NCBI GenBank assembly: GCA_039111635.1
Contig: JBCAQO010000014.1
Location: 2,790,001-2,854,000, forward strand
Length of the DNA: 64,000 bases
Reading direction: 5' to 3'
Source of the DNA: Heterobasidion occidentale
Taxonomy: Eukaryota; Basidiomycota; Agaricomycetes; Russulales; Bondarzewiaceae
Positions 43,719-55,735 of this stretch are shown piece after piece. The position numbers and the translations under genes are program-made. The notes below the pieces were generated by a model. That model saw nothing but the letters and a program-made list of their open reading frames with translations, searched no databases and was not told the DNA's origin. Each line of letters opens with the position of its first letter. Position 1 is the stretch's first letter.

Positions 43719-45303
43719 CTACAATTCAGGGGCCCATATAACCACGTGGTCGTTGTCTTCCGTCACCGACAACCAGCTCTGGATTTCATCATGCGAAGGG
43801 TCCAGTTGGGCTCTGTGCGAGTGTTCAATAAACGATAAAATCAATTCTCGCTTCTGAACAATACACACCGGCTTTGACGAGCCCATGTGAGGGTCGCCTG
43901 AGCTTGCCATCTCAATTGTCTCCTGAGTGATGTAAAACTCTTGCAAAGGAGTGTGCTGACGTTCGTCAAACGTCGTCGTCTTCTGCTTGCTAGCCCCGGG
44001 CCAAGGGAGCCACGTCCGTTTAGCCTGTGCAAAATTTATGTCGAGGACAGAGAAGCGACTATCGCCCGTTTGACGTACGAGGCAAAGAGCGAATTCGAGT
44101 AGACTAGAACGTTGAGATCAGCCAGAATTCCACAGAGTCCGTAAAAGCATTTAACGTACGCTTGGGGTAGAATGCAGACAACGCGATGTATAGTTCTGCA
44201 AAGCAAATAAACAACTTTGAACGCGATTTTAAATCATTAAACGCAGCTTACCGCTATTCGGGAGTGCGATACACTTCCCTCCCGATCTCAGTGGACAAAT
44301 TCAAGACTTGTAACGTGAAATTACTCACAGCGATAAGCATCACTGTTGCGACCACGCTGACGTAGAGGTCTCCCTTCAGTCTCTAACGTGATTCAGGAGA
44401 CAGGGCCAACACACCTCGTGAGCAGGCCGGTTTCTGATTGGCTCAACGTCAGCAGGGCGATGGTAGTCGAGTGGTAGATCGGGGCTCACCGATGGTCCAC
44501 GCGATGAGCCTCACAATGAGCTGGTCGGTTCTGAGGGGAGGTGAGATGCAGATTCGAGTGTGGAAGGTCGAACGTGGCGACGCACTGCTTGAACCCTGTC
44601 CGATGGGTGTAGAGGAAAAAAGAGAGCGCGGCGGTGTTGACGGTGTCGATGAAGACGTCGAGTCCGATCGTTGTTATTGCTATCCACTTCCAGTGAGCAG
44701 TGAATTCTATCGGCCCAAGCTTCTGCAGTGCGGTCGTGACGCCGATTGAGCCCAAGATCTCAAGAACGGAGCCGCCCCATGATATGATGCTAATGTAGTG
44801 CCACCGCGAGAGTACCCAGATTCTGTAGGCGTAATACGCCTTTTAGAAGAGTGAGATCGGACGATTGGACAAGTCAAAAGACTCACTCACCTGGACAAGG
44901 GCGCTGATGATGCCGTGGAAGGCAACCGACAGACTGAGGCTCCAGTCTCTTTTGGTCAGGATAGACAAGTCGCCGTAGTTGAGCACCGTCACACGATACA
45001 GGTATATCCAGAAACAAAACGTATGGGCCGTCTCGAACAGCCTGTCAGAATGACGAGTGAGTAACCTCGACGAGCGGAAAGGGAAAGATACTGACACGAC
45101 GAGCATGACCTTCAATGGACGAGGTCGTCAGGACAGTGCGGAAAGCGACATATAAAGATGGGGTTTCTTACCAACCCGCGGGTCCGAGCTGGATCCTTGA
45201 AGTTGCTTTTGTAATAGACATAGATTTGGCAGCAGGTCACCGCATAGAGGAAGGTCGATATGAGCGCCGACACTACGAGCCCGCTGAGCGAGGAATCAGG
45301 CAT
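43719..45303 (-). CDS. DUF6534 seven-helix membrane protein, copy 1
   Basis: ATG 45303 (MPDSSLSGLVVSALISTFLY) opens TM1; the conserved YYKSNFKDPARTRGL loop follows. Later exons give RLFETAHTFCFWIYLYRVTV, FHGIISALVQ, YYAYRIWVLSRWHYISIISW, WIAITTIGLDVFIDTVNTAA, TDQLIVRLIAWTI, SVVATVMLIA, ELYIALSAFYPK and a hydrophilic cytoplasmic tail. This is the standard order of the basidiomycete DUF6534 family (about 330 aa, seven helices, function unknown; possibly receptor-like). In the last exon one base is missing around 44002 relative to copy 2 (GGCCCGGGGCTAGC against GGACCCGGCGCTAGC). As written, the tail would therefore be out of frame after NGRGSLGPG. Confidence 0.75.
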
Positions 45304-45914
45304 GAGAGGGGAGGGAGAATCTTCGTGCGCCTCCGCAACGAGCGTGGTCTTTTATATTAACGCACACACTCGGCTTGTCAGAAAAATCGATAACCCTTAT
45401 TTCCGGTCATAACTTCTTAAGCTCTGCTCACCTTCTATGTTCATTGTTCGGGGAAAAGCGGTTCAATGAGGCAACAGGCACATGCATTCTGCACGCCGCC
45501 GTAAAGAAGGATTGTGACCGAATTGTTTCCTTACGAGTTTTCCGCCATAAGTCAGGCTAGTTCAGGCCCTGTATTTTGCATGACCACAAGGCGAGACTGG
45601 TAGAGACAGGTAGAGACGGGCGGACACCTGCGGAGTCCGAACACACGGCCCAAGAAGCCTAGCGCCACTGCTTTTGGAAATCACGCACACAGATCAGGGA
45701 ACCTCAATTACGCATCATTCACAGTGCCATCCAGTCCTCCTTCGCCGAGCAGACAATCAACACTCACCCGCGACGATGACCGTCAGCCTGCGATGTGATC
45801 GTTAGCCCCATTGAGCCTCAGATCTGTCAACGCGCAAGTCCAAATCAGTCTTGGACTCTCGGTGGAGGGGGGTGATGACCTTCGAGGCGCTCACGCTCCC
45901 TGTGAATGGTTATG

Positions 45915-46140
45915 CTCAGTAAAAACGGAATTCAAGTGATTGTCAAGCTCAGTCAAAAAATTGGTATTTTGTCATGTATCCGTCAAGAAAGTGGCGCAAA
46001 AAGTCACGCACAAGTCATAAACTGCCAAAATTGGACACGACTTTCACACGACTTCTGCACTGCTTTCATGACGGATACATGACAAAATACCAATTTTTTG
46101 ACTGAGCATGACTGTCACTTGAATTTCCGTTTTTACTGAG
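45915..46140. mobile_element. 226 bp MITE with empty-site evidence
   Basis: Inverted ends CTCAGTAAAAACGGAA extend about 75 bp inward on each side. A 7 bp duplication GGTTATG flanks it (45908-45914 and 46141-46147). The duplicated block at 61789-61795 has a single GGTTATG and no insert, so this is an insertion after the segmental duplication. There is no coding capacity. Confidence 0.92.
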
Positions 46141-46656
46141 GGTTATGTACGTGCCAGCTGTGCTTGTGACATCTTTTGACCTTCCATGATTTGAACAGAC
46201 TTTTATAAGGCTCTCCATCGCGCCCAACGTAAGCTTTGCGAGCCAAAACTCTACATTGGATTCCCATATCAAGGCAATGCTATCTCTATGCTGTGTTATT
46301 ATCTATCTGCGTGATACATGGCTATACTAGCGGTGCGGCAACTGATAGATAGATGCGTAGGCTGTCCTCGTTTCTCATGCCCATTCAAAAAGGACCTACC
46401 CGCTGTCCTTACTCGGTCAGTGACATGATGCGAAAGGAAATGAAACTCATGACAGCGAGCGCTCGCCTCCCATTGAAGCGCCAGTGGGCGCAGTCGATTG
46501 CATCCGAGGCTGAAGAGCCGGACCGCACTGTGTGCAGTCATGCACAACCCGAGGTGCCCAATGACCCGAATAAATGCTGACTGCGATTCGGTAGAGTGGT
46601 CTGGCTGACTGGCACGAAAATTTGATGCACCCTCGTCCTCTATGCCCGCACCCGCA

Positions 46657-46841
46657 GGATCCTCCGCCTCGGCATCTAATGGATCCTCCTCTGCCACATC
46701 AAACACATCCTCCTCTGCTGCATACAAACTCCTCTGCCGCATCAAATTGATCCCCCTCTGCCACATGAAACCAATCCTCCTCTGCCGCATCAAATAGATC
46801 CTCCTCCGCTGCATCAAACGTATCCTCCTCACCCGCATTAG
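46657..46841. repeat. 24 bp minisatellite, about eight units
   Basis: Units of the type ATCCTCCTCTGCCGCATCAA repeat every 24 bp, with one short unit near 46725. On the minus strand they encode EEDLFDAA-like repeats in one frame (EEDTFDAAEEDLFDAA) until the short unit breaks the frame. No surrounding gene was identified. It lies just beyond the end of the segmental duplication. Confidence 0.75.
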
Positions 46842-47121
46842 TTTCCCAATTTTGTCACTTGTCCATCTTGGGTAAGCGCAACTTCTTTTATGTCATCCCA
46901 CTTGTCTTCTGATCCCAAATCCACATCTTTGGATGGCAACACCCACAGATCCTTTTGCACCAATAGGGGCGCTTGGATGTCTTTGCAATAGATTCCCCTC
47001 GTGTTTCTTGCGCATCGTGTGCAAGGGGCACATCCTCCTCTCTGTCCTTTTGAATTTTTCTATGGGTCATGCACTCGGGGACCTGATTTTTCCGAGGAAA
47101 AGACTTGACTCGCGTTGACAG
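46842..47121. other. Spacer before LAO copy 3
   Basis: No convincing gene; an intron-like tail (GCGTTGACAG) abuts the first LAO exon at 47122. Confidence 0.35.
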
Positions 47122-48345
47122 GTCATCTCCTACTTGGAGACCTTTGGTTCAGCAACGGGCATTTACGACCAGGCACTCACCGAAACTGTCTTAAGCTCTC
47201 TCGACTTCGACTACGAAGAGGGCGTGAAGTGGTACTGCATCTGGTCAGTATTCGGTCATCCGTGGCGGCATTTCTTACCTGAAGATCGTTTCTGGAACAG
47301 GGGTGGCTTCGGCGTCATCGCCGATGCAATGAAGGCCAAACTACCTGCTAAGAATATCGTTAACGATGCGCGCGCTACAGCAATCGCTCCTACGGATTCT
47401 GGGCTCAACATCAGGATCGCCGGAGAACCCAAGCCATGGGCGTACTCTCACGTCATTTCGACCATCCCATTCTCATGTTTCCGTATGGTCGATACATCAC
47501 AATGAAATTTCTCATGGGACCTACACACTGCTGTTCGAAGCTTGCAATACAACGCGTCTACAAATTTTGCCATCAAGTTTTCGAGAGGGTGGTGGGAGGA
47601 GATAGAATAGAAGGGTGGAGTATCCAGGACGGATCGGCCGACGCGTCTCGTGGTGTATCCCTATTATGGCATCGGCGGCACGGACGCGACCATGATTGTC
47701 AGCCACACATTTGCACAGGAAGATTTGTGCATCGGTACCTTCTCTGGAGCCTCTGATCCCAAGCAGAAACCTATCGCCGTTCTCAGAGACCTCGCCGACA
47801 CGGATGGCATCACGGACAACACCTATCTTCCCAGCGTGGTGTTTGCTTACGATATATCGCCTTGGGATCACCATGAAAATTCTGCAGGTGTGCTTGTTTC
47901 AGCCCAAACATCGTAGCTACTAAACTATCTGACATTACGTTGTGATATATCTAGCAGGTGCATTTACTCATTTCGGCCCAGGGCAGTTCTAGCAACCCTA
48001 TCCCCAAGTGACCAAGCCTGCAGCAAACAGGAAGTTTCACTTCGTCGGAGAGGCCGCCAGCGTCTATCATGGTTGAGTACCGACACGCGCCATGTCAGCC
48101 ATCCTGTCTAATCATCTCGTATTTCGTAGCTGGGTGGTCAGTGCGCTCAACAGCGCTGCCAGGGCAATCGACGAGCTGGTAAGTCTTGACAACTCAACCC
48201 AAATCTTTCCGGTCTCAAGTGTATGCCAGGGCTGCTGTGAGGGCCGGGAAGATCTCGTAGAGGCGGTTCAATCCTCCTGGAGTCTCGCTGGGATCGAGAT
48301 CTAACTTTGCAAGAAACAGATTGCATTGGCATTGGCAGGGTACTT
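47122..48345 (+). pseudogene. L-amino-acid oxidase-like, copy 3, 5' truncated and with stops
   Basis: Begins at the third LAO exon (VISYLETFGSATGIYDQALT) without the FAD-binding exons. It continues with GGFGVIADAMKAKLPAKN, YSHVISTIPFSCFRMVDTSQ, then a TGA, and later another stop in the WWEEIE region. The C-terminal blocks are present but damaged (KFHFVGEAASVYHG, WVVSALNSAARAIDEL, REDLVEAVQSSWSLAGIEI). The terminal stop codon found in copy 2 is changed (TACTTA against TACTGA). It lacks the part that copy 1 retains and retains the part that copy 1 lacks, but the two overlap by about 180 residues, so it is not simply the other half of copy 1. Confidence 0.85.
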
Positions 48346-48469
48346 ATGCTGCGTGTCAAGATGTATGAATAACATTACAAGAGGTGTAGGTCGGGATATT
48401 CACAGAGCTTTGAAGTGGCCTATACACCTGGTGTCTTCTCAACCTCCCCAATGGCGTTACCAGAACTAC

Positions 48470-48612
48470 GACGCAGTCAAGTGTGACTACTGTGAGGTTC
48501 CCTTTGACCCTTTCCACAGTGCGAGAATCTCCAACATCACACTCGTCTCTTCACATACGCTAGATTTTTGTAAGTGATGCCTGGTAAACTTCGTAACAAC
48601 AACTCCGCATCC
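48470..48612 (-). pseudogene. Fragment of the XPF-gene 3' end
   Basis: CACTCGTCTCTTCACATACG, CTAGATT(T/C)TTGT, AGTGATGCCTGGTA and ACTTCGTAACAACAACTCC match the XPF 3' coding end at 51885-51960 (minus strand), with indels. It lies right after LAO copy 3, just as the real XPF gene lies right after LAO copy 2. This shows the duplicated unit included the XPF 3' end. Confidence 0.75.
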
Positions 48613-48639
48613 GCATCATCCCAGGAGGAGAGAAGCCTC

Positions 48640-49026
48640 GCGTTCTCCGTACTGTTATATCCCCTCCGTCGCATTCGATGCATCCCTCCCCTTCCTCTCC
48701 ATGCACAACACCATACCCCTCCTCGCCTGGAGCCTCGCCGTCTCGCTTGTCGTCCCTGCCGTCTCGCTTGCCGTCCTCGCCTAGCTCCACGAGAACTTTT
48801 ACGACCCAGGCGAGTGCAAGAGTCAAGACATTGCCTGTGAAGCCTTCAGCAACGCCAACAACGCCAACCCTACCGCGAACCGCGTCTGCCGCACCGACAG
48901 TGACTTTTGCGTCCCTGTGTTACTGTGCAGCCTGCCTTTCAGCCCAAGCCGCGCTTGAGATATCCCACCTGTCATCCAGAAGGACCAGCTGCATTCAATC
49001 GGAGGAGCCCGAGTCATCGAGTTGAT
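48640..49026 (+). pseudogene. Deletion remnant of the S10 carboxypeptidase
   Basis: The leader ATATCCCCT and the start ATGCACAACACCATACCCCT match the functional gene at 23846. The frame then jumps (after a TAG) to the HENFYDPGECKSQDIACEAF region, NRVCRTDSDFC, and then to the very last exon (PAFQPKPRLR). The catalytic Ser, Asp and His exons are deleted. Confidence 0.85.
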
Positions 49027-49482
49027 AGGTTCACCAGTTGGTAGCGCGCGTGCCAGTATGAGGGACGGTCATACAAACCCAAATTTGAAGCGCATCATTT
49101 ATGAAACGTCCTGAAAAGCGCCCGTGCGCGTTTACGTGAGCCATCCGAGAACCATCCGAGTTCCGTGAGGAAACCAAATGGATACTTTCATGGAGCTGTC
49201 TCCTCTCGATGGGCATGTATATCGGTCACGCATAAACTTTTTGACTCTCTCATTGTCGACTTGACCATCTTCATTCACAGCCTCGCCCATGTTGAGAGAC
49301 TGTCAAGTAGGGTAACCTCCAAATAGAAAACGGGCTTGTTTCAGCTCTAGCGCATCTCAGCATTGTTTTTCTCAGATGTTTTGGTATCCATTCTGGTATC
49401 GTTTCGGCCTGATATAAAGGTCTGTTATAGGGCGACGCTTGTTCAGACGCTTTGCGACTACTTCTACCTCTTGCTCACTGCA
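49027..49482 (+). promoter_or_regulatory. Upstream region of LAO copy 2
   Basis: A TATAAAG at about 49413 lies 70 bp before the LAO start, as for copy 1. The tandem promoter units seen upstream of copy 1 are not evident here. Confidence 0.45.
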
Positions 49483-51555
49483 ATGCTGTCCGTTCGCGAC
49501 CAGTACGCCCACAAGATACTCTGCGAGTTTCAGGACCACGCGGTTCCTCCGACCCTTCCTTTCCCCGAATCCCCAAACCCTCTCAGACGTATTTCAGACG
49601 AACCAATCACCATCGGCATCATCGGTGCAGGCGTGGCGGGACTGTTCACTGCAATGCTCCTTGAGAAGGCGATCAAGAACAATGGCTTGAACATCAGATA
49701 CGAGATTTTGGAGGCCGAGCCCGCCGACGGGGGACACCCATTCGGCGGAAGGCTGTGGACTCACCACTTTAGCGACTCGAGGAATGACTACTATGTGAGG
49801 CTTGGATTTCGCTCGCTCCAGAGTATTGTACGCTGACCTTGCACGCCTTCTCGCTTTCATATACTCTCCTTCTCTCACGCCAGGACCGCGGAGCGATGCA
49901 GTTCCCTGATATTCCTTGGATGAAACCTGTTATGGATCTCTTCACTGAACTCGGACTCGACGACGTCAAGATTCCGTATATCATGTCCGTCGACAACAAT
50001 ATCAACTTTTTCAACGGTGAACGCCTCACCAATGCGCAACTGAGAATCAAAGGTCAGGCGAAGGAATATGACCCTTTTGAAACGCAAGTCAAGGGAATCA
50101 CTGGCACCGTCGACGAAATGGTCAAAAGGCAGATCGAACCCTTCAGAACTGCCTTGAAGGCCGACTTCGACAAGGGCTGGGCGGCTCTCATGAAGTATGA
50201 TGCGTGGTCTACGCGTGGGTACATGCATCTGCATGGAACCGCTCCCTATGGCACTTATGACGACCAGGTCAGGTTTGCATTGACAGCTTCGCTCACTTGG
50301 TGGACTTACACGACACGATATTGGCAGGTATCTCCTATTTGGAAACCTTCGATACGGGCACTGGTCTTTATGATCGGGCACTCTCGGAAACCGTGATGGA
50401 CTCGCTTGACTTTGACTACGAAGACGATCAGACGTGGTACTGTATACAGTAAGCCTCGATCTGCGCATTAGGGCGATGAATACATTTTAACAAAAGTCTC
50501 TATCAGAGGTGGCTCCAGCGTCATTGCCGAAGCAATGGCACAGACTACCCCGAGGAAAGATCGACAACGGCAAGCGTGTTGCGGCGACTTCTCCTACCTC
50601 TGGGCACAACCTGAATGTCACGATATCTGGAGAGCGCTCCCCTCGCACGTACTCCCATGTCATCTCGACCATCCCGCTTTCATGCCTCCGTATGGTCGAC
50701 ACTTCGCAATGCAATTTCTCGTGGGACCTCCAGTCCGCCATGCGCAGCCTACGCTACGATGCAGCCACTAAAGTCGGGATCAAATTCAAAGAGAGATGGT
50801 GGGAACGGATGGGACAGGTCGGCGGAGTGTCCAACACGGATCTTCCGACGCGAGTTGTCGTCTATCCTTCCTATGGTATTGGCGGCACCGACGCAACCAT
50901 GATTGTCAGCTACACATGGGCACAGGATGCGTTGCGCTTTGGTGCATTTTCCGGCAATCGCGACTCGGAAAAGGTTCTTCTGGATGTTATCCTGAAGGAT
51001 CTCGCCGACATGCACGATATCAAGGACCACAACTATCTCCATGAACTGGTGTCTGATTATGATGTATGGTCCTGGTACGATCAAGAAAACACAACAGCAC
51101 GTTCTATTCAAATAACATGATTCAGGCTTGTCTGTTGACATTCTGCTGCGCTTGGGATTCCAGGTGCATATGCCCTCTTTGGTCCTGGACAGTTTACGCA
51201 ACTTTATCCCCAAATTACCAAGCCTGCAGCTAACGGCAAGCTTCACTTTGCTGGGGAGGCTGCCAGTGTCCATCATGCGTGAGTAATTAGTCGTGATGCC
51301 AGATCCTAGACCCTTCATGATTTGATATGTATGATAGGTGGGTACTAGGTGCGCTCAATAGCGCTGCCAGAGCTGTCAATGAACTTGTGAGTCTTGACAA
51401 CGCATCTCGATTTTTGCAGGTGTTTATGTATGCGTCAGGGTATCTGTGAATGCCGAGAAGATCTCGTCCAGGCGGTTCAAGCCTCCTGGAGTCTTGCCGA
51501 TACCGAGATCGACCTCTGCAAGAAACAGGTCGCGTTGGGACTGGCTGGGTACTGA
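49483..51555 (+). CDS. L-amino-acid oxidase-like flavoprotein, copy 2 (most complete)
   Basis: ATG 49483 (MLSVRDQYAHKILCEFQDHA). FAD motif ITIGIIGAGVAGLFTAM, then GGHPFGGRLWTHHFSDSRND, DRGAMQFPDIPWMKPVMDLF, KGITGTVDEMVKRQIEPF, SYLETFDTGTGLYDRALSE, GGSSVIAEAMAQ, TYSHVISTIPLSCLRMVDTS, RVVVYPSYGIGGTDATM, AYALFGPGQFTQLYP, GKLHFAGEAASVHHA, WVLGALNSAARAVNEL and a C-terminal exon ending VALGLAGY with TGA at 51553. It oxidises amino acids to keto acid, ammonia and H2O2 if it follows the Laccaria-type LAO family. There is a frame change near 50535 (AMAQ then LPRGKIDNGKRV) relative to copy 1 that is not explained by an intron. Otherwise all domains are present. It is the only copy with both ends. Confidence 0.8.
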
Positions 51556-51772
51556 TGCTGCGTGATACTGAGGACGAGATATGGAAGCGGAATGCATGAA
51601 TAGCATGTGTAGGTCGCAGTATTCACGGTGGTCTGGAGTAGCTATAACCTGTTGCCTTCCTTTACCCCACTGCGCCGAAGTTGGTATCAGATATACAGAG
51701 TGGTGCTACTTGTCATCGTCACTAGCCAGACTTATAGTGTTGGACAACAAGTATGACTGCTGAGCGGCGAGT

Positions 51773-54700
51773 TCAACCTTGACGCTCTCCCCAGTGCAAA
51801 AATTCCCAACATCGCTTCCCCGGATCATCCCCAAGAATCTGCTTGACTTCGTCCAGAGTCATGTCGCACAACCCTCTCACACTTCCCACTCGTCTCTTCA
51901 CATACGCTAGATTCTTGTCAGTGATGCCTGGTAGACTTCTCAACAACTCCTCTGCAGCCGCATCGTCTCTTTCCCCGTCACCCGCAGCGCCTTCATTGGC
52001 ACCTCGCTCCGCACCTATTCCGATGGCGTGGCGGACATCGGGTTCAGGCGAGTTTGCCTTGAGATCGTTGAAGATATCGGCGGTCGCGTACGGAGAAGAG
52101 GACCAGATGATGCGGACGCGCGGGAAGGTTAGCGTCAAGAGGACGAGTTTCGATTGGATAGATGGAGGAGCAGAGGGTTCAGAGCCCGTCGCTTTGTTCT
52201 TGGATGGGTACTTGTTCATCGGTTTCGCGTATGTTTTCATGTCTTGTATGATCTGTGGATGATGAATAGATGTAACTAAAACGAGCAATCATCATGGATA
52301 TACCTCTAGCGAGAACGACTTGTATTCTTCAAACTCGATGAGCAAGATGGGCTGCTTGTAATGAACCGACATGAGTTCGCATTGGGTGTAGCTGGAGGTT
52401 CGTCCATCATATCAGCAAGGCAATGGTTGCGAACAGGTCTCAACCCACAGTCGTCCGCTATTGAAACTCGACACCAGATCAGGTATACTCTTCCTCTCAA
52501 CACAGATATCAGGCGTCAAAATGTAATCTCCCACAATCAGAGTCGCGGGAATCACGAGTAATTTAGATGCATGCAGCAACGATGGCAGCGTGGACCGAAA
52601 CTCGCGCATGTCAACAACAACCTGCCTTGGGCTCAGGACTCATCCACCAGATTCGACAGCCCAAGGCGCACCTTCGAGGGCTCAGTCGACACCTCTCTTT
52701 CTTCTCCAGCCACCCGTGTGCTGATCGTCTTGATCATCGCTTCACCTGCCTCGGTTCCAACCGATGGTCTTCGATTATAGGCATGAGCATGGTCTGCATG
52801 GAAACCACATCGTCAGGAACAGATGATACAATAATATGATGCAAAATTCCTCACCCCACGCTCCTTGATCAGCCTCTCAAACGCATCCTTTTCTCTCCTC
52901 AAGCCTGCAAGTATTTGTGTTCTTCGCAGCTCGTCTGATAGAGCATGAAATACACTCGAACACCCAGCCCAGGATTGGAGCTGCGATACACCTGGGATAT
53001 CACAAAAAGGCGATGGGACGCAGTGTATCAGCGATGACGACTTATCATCGATACATCAGTCGAGCTCGAGAGAGCATTCAGCCTCACCTCGATGCGCCGT
53101 ATAAAATCCTGGTTGGGCTCAAAAATGACGATGAAGCGCGGCTGGATCTCGGCCAGCATACGATCATCGCTGTCGTCCGAATACGCACGCACAAGGACCG
53201 TTTGCTGAGGCATTAATAGCCCATAGAAACTCGTCGAACTGAGATTGGATTGACGAGATATCTTCAGAAAGCGTCAGAGCAAGTGCAAGGTCTTCATCAA
53301 CGCTTTGTGTGCCTCAGGATCTGGAACATCGGGCCCGTCACCAGACGCGGCGGGGTTATGGGTGGCTAGACTAGACGTTGGTCGTGAACCGCACGTCAGT
53401 CAGACAATCATGGATCAGGTGGAACAATATCACACAATTTAGCAATATTGTCGGCTTCATCCCTCATCACCTCTTCCCCGAGTGACATCCCCAATCTCTC
53501 ATCTCTCCTCGAACCTCTGTCATTCTGTCCTGCCGATACTGTACCGGAAGCGCCTCCCGAACCCTCCGTCTGCTCGCCATCCGATCTCTCTGTCTCTGTC
53601 CTTTTCTTGAGCGCCTCGGATATTTCTTCACTCGCTGGCCTAGGGACTGGTTTGTCAGGCGGCTTTTCAGAAGGCCTCGCCTTCTTATCGTCGTTTAGTT
53701 TTGCCTTCCACCATAGATACCCGCGCAGCTTGTCTTCCATCATCCGACCCTGAGCACCAGGAGGCGCTTCAGGGTCCATGGACGACAAAATTGTTGAGGG
53801 CGGTGGAAGTCTGGGTGGATGAAGTCATGACGAGAACAGTGTTGGTTCCCTTGGATGCTATCGACGACATTGAGCATCGCAATCATATTTCCAGAATATC
53901 ACGATATACGTACACATGCCCGCCGACTCTTGCCTCATAATTTCTTCCTCGATCTCCTTCAACACTTCAGCCAAAAGGCTCCACTTGGGAAGCTCTTCCA
54001 GGACCATATCCATCCGTCGGGCAGCCATTTCGGTCTTTTCCGCTCGACTGCTTTACCTTTGCCTTTGTTACCGCTCTGGCCCTGAATCTCGTCCAGGGCG
54101 TCCCAAGCATCTTCGTCATCGACCAAGTCAATGACGGGAGGGTGGGATGCCGCAGTAGGTGCAACGAGCGTGTAACATCGCCGTTTTGCACTCTGAAAAA
54201 TGATGTGTGCAGCATCCGTCAGTAGCCACGGCGAATGATTCTGACGCGCGGCGCCAGAGGCTGAGACAGAATTCGATGCAATTATGCTTTCGAGGTAGGC
54301 GTGGAACGCAAGGGCGTCGTAGGTGAGAAGGTATCTTTGGCGCAGATGTTGGTTACTGATCAGGACATAATTTGATGTGCGTACGTTAGGAGTCGACGGA
54401 GCGTTGCGAGGTCGTTTACGAGTTGTTTAGTCCGAGGGCCAACTTTGTGCCACACGGGATCGAGCTGCCTGCGCACGATAGCATCGAAGGAGCGGAAGTA
54501 GGCGTTTTCGACGTTCAGGTCATCCAGGTCCAACTGTGTAGGCACGCAGTTAGTTCCTGAAAGATAGATACACTAGCGAGCGTGGGAGAATGGATTGAAC
54601 TTGCTGTCGTGTTTGAACGCTTGAGTTCTGTGAGAGTCGTACTCATGCATTGGACAATGCCACCGTGAATGTCGCTCATGAGCTTCGTCATGGGCTGATA

Positions 54701-55551
54701 CAGCTCGATGACATCGGCCCGTTTCTTCTCAAGCGAGTCTTTTACCGTCGCATGGAATCTGTTGGGAATATAGAGAATATTCGTCATGGGAGACTGTGCT
54801 TCACTGACCGCGGGTAGATGTGGACTGTCCGTAACTGCAGCTCCTTCATGATGTTCTTCAATGGGGAAAGCCCCGAGGTGATATGCTCGGGTTGATCAGA
54901 GAAAGCTTTCAGAAATCCCTTTTTGTTCTTCTCGCGATAGAGGCGGACGATGAACGCTTCTAGGGACAATGCGTTGACCCTACGCGCTTCAGATGAGCCC
55001 GAAGTTGCGAACAAGAAACAATCGAGAGATGACGGGCCTTTCGGCATGCAGCACGAGGAGACCCGTGATAAGGTCTGTAGGAATGTCTGATTGTAACATA
55101 TCGACAACAAGAATCCGAGATGTGACGGATATTAAACCCCCTTTCTTGTAGAGATCCTGCCTGGATGAATTCAAGATGAGTACTGTGTCCAGTGTCAAGT
55201 CTACTGGGACTAGATACGCTGAAGGCACTAGCCAAGCCGCTCGTCTCATTCGTCGAAGGGCACTCACCTGTCTTTCTTTGGCATTTCATAGCCGACCACA
55301 CGCAAACCAGGGTTCCTGCATCCCATGATTCCTAGCTCTTCACCGATGGCAGCTTCCTCCTCGGGAGACGCGTTCACGAGTAGGACGAGATTTTGAGGCG
55401 AGTCGTATATCTGCATCAGAGTGCATACAATCTTGCGAAGGCCAAGGCCACGGGCAAGGAGAAGAAGGTCACTCGTCAAGGGGTCGTGGAGGCACTCGAG
55501 AATGGAGAGGTGGAAGGGTAGAAGGTCGCGAGTGAGAACGTCGGAACTCAT
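51773..55551 (-). CDS. rad1/XPF: ERCC4/XPF structure-specific endonuclease (Rad1/Rad16 orthologue)
   Basis: ATG 55551 ([20 protein letters not shown]), with about ten short introns. The N-terminal helicase-like region carries [20 protein letters not shown], then [20 protein letters not shown] and [20 protein letters not shown]. The XPF middle part includes [20 protein letters not shown]. The nuclease motif is [19 protein letters not shown] at about 52531-52475, i.e. the GD..ERK..D signature. The C-terminal helix-hairpin-helix domain reads [20 protein letters not shown] and [19 protein letters not shown]. It forms the XPF-ERCC1 nuclease for nucleotide excision repair and crosslink repair in the nucleus. 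One intron near 55040 appears to use a GC donor (or hides an indel). It is convergent with LAO copy 2, with only about 220 bp between stops. Confidence 0.9.
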
Positions 55552-55735
55552 GGTGTTTCTAGGCGGCCTTGGAGAATAAATTGAAGCATAAAGTAATTCG
55601 GACTGTCGAAGAGACGACGAAAGAAAAGTCTATTGAGCAGCCCGGACTCTACGAGCCAAGGGCGTGGTAGCAGATCAAAAAGTCAAACTTGATCAAACGC
55701 GACGCAATTGCGATTGCCTTTCTGTCCACCCCAAC

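Larger units (their letters stand above)
43641..46530. repeat. Segmental duplication, left copy (DUF6534 block)
   Basis: The sequence matches 59397-62195 in the same orientation from AAGCCATGCAGAACCAT to GAAGAGCCGGACCGCA. It includes the DUF6534 gene, its upstream region and the start of the next block. The left copy alone carries the MITE at 45915-46140. Confidence 0.88.

Noticed and set aside
26988..48345. LAO copies 1 and 3 as one gene split by the transposon block
   Set aside because: They overlap by about 180 residues and differ in sequence, so they are separate copies.
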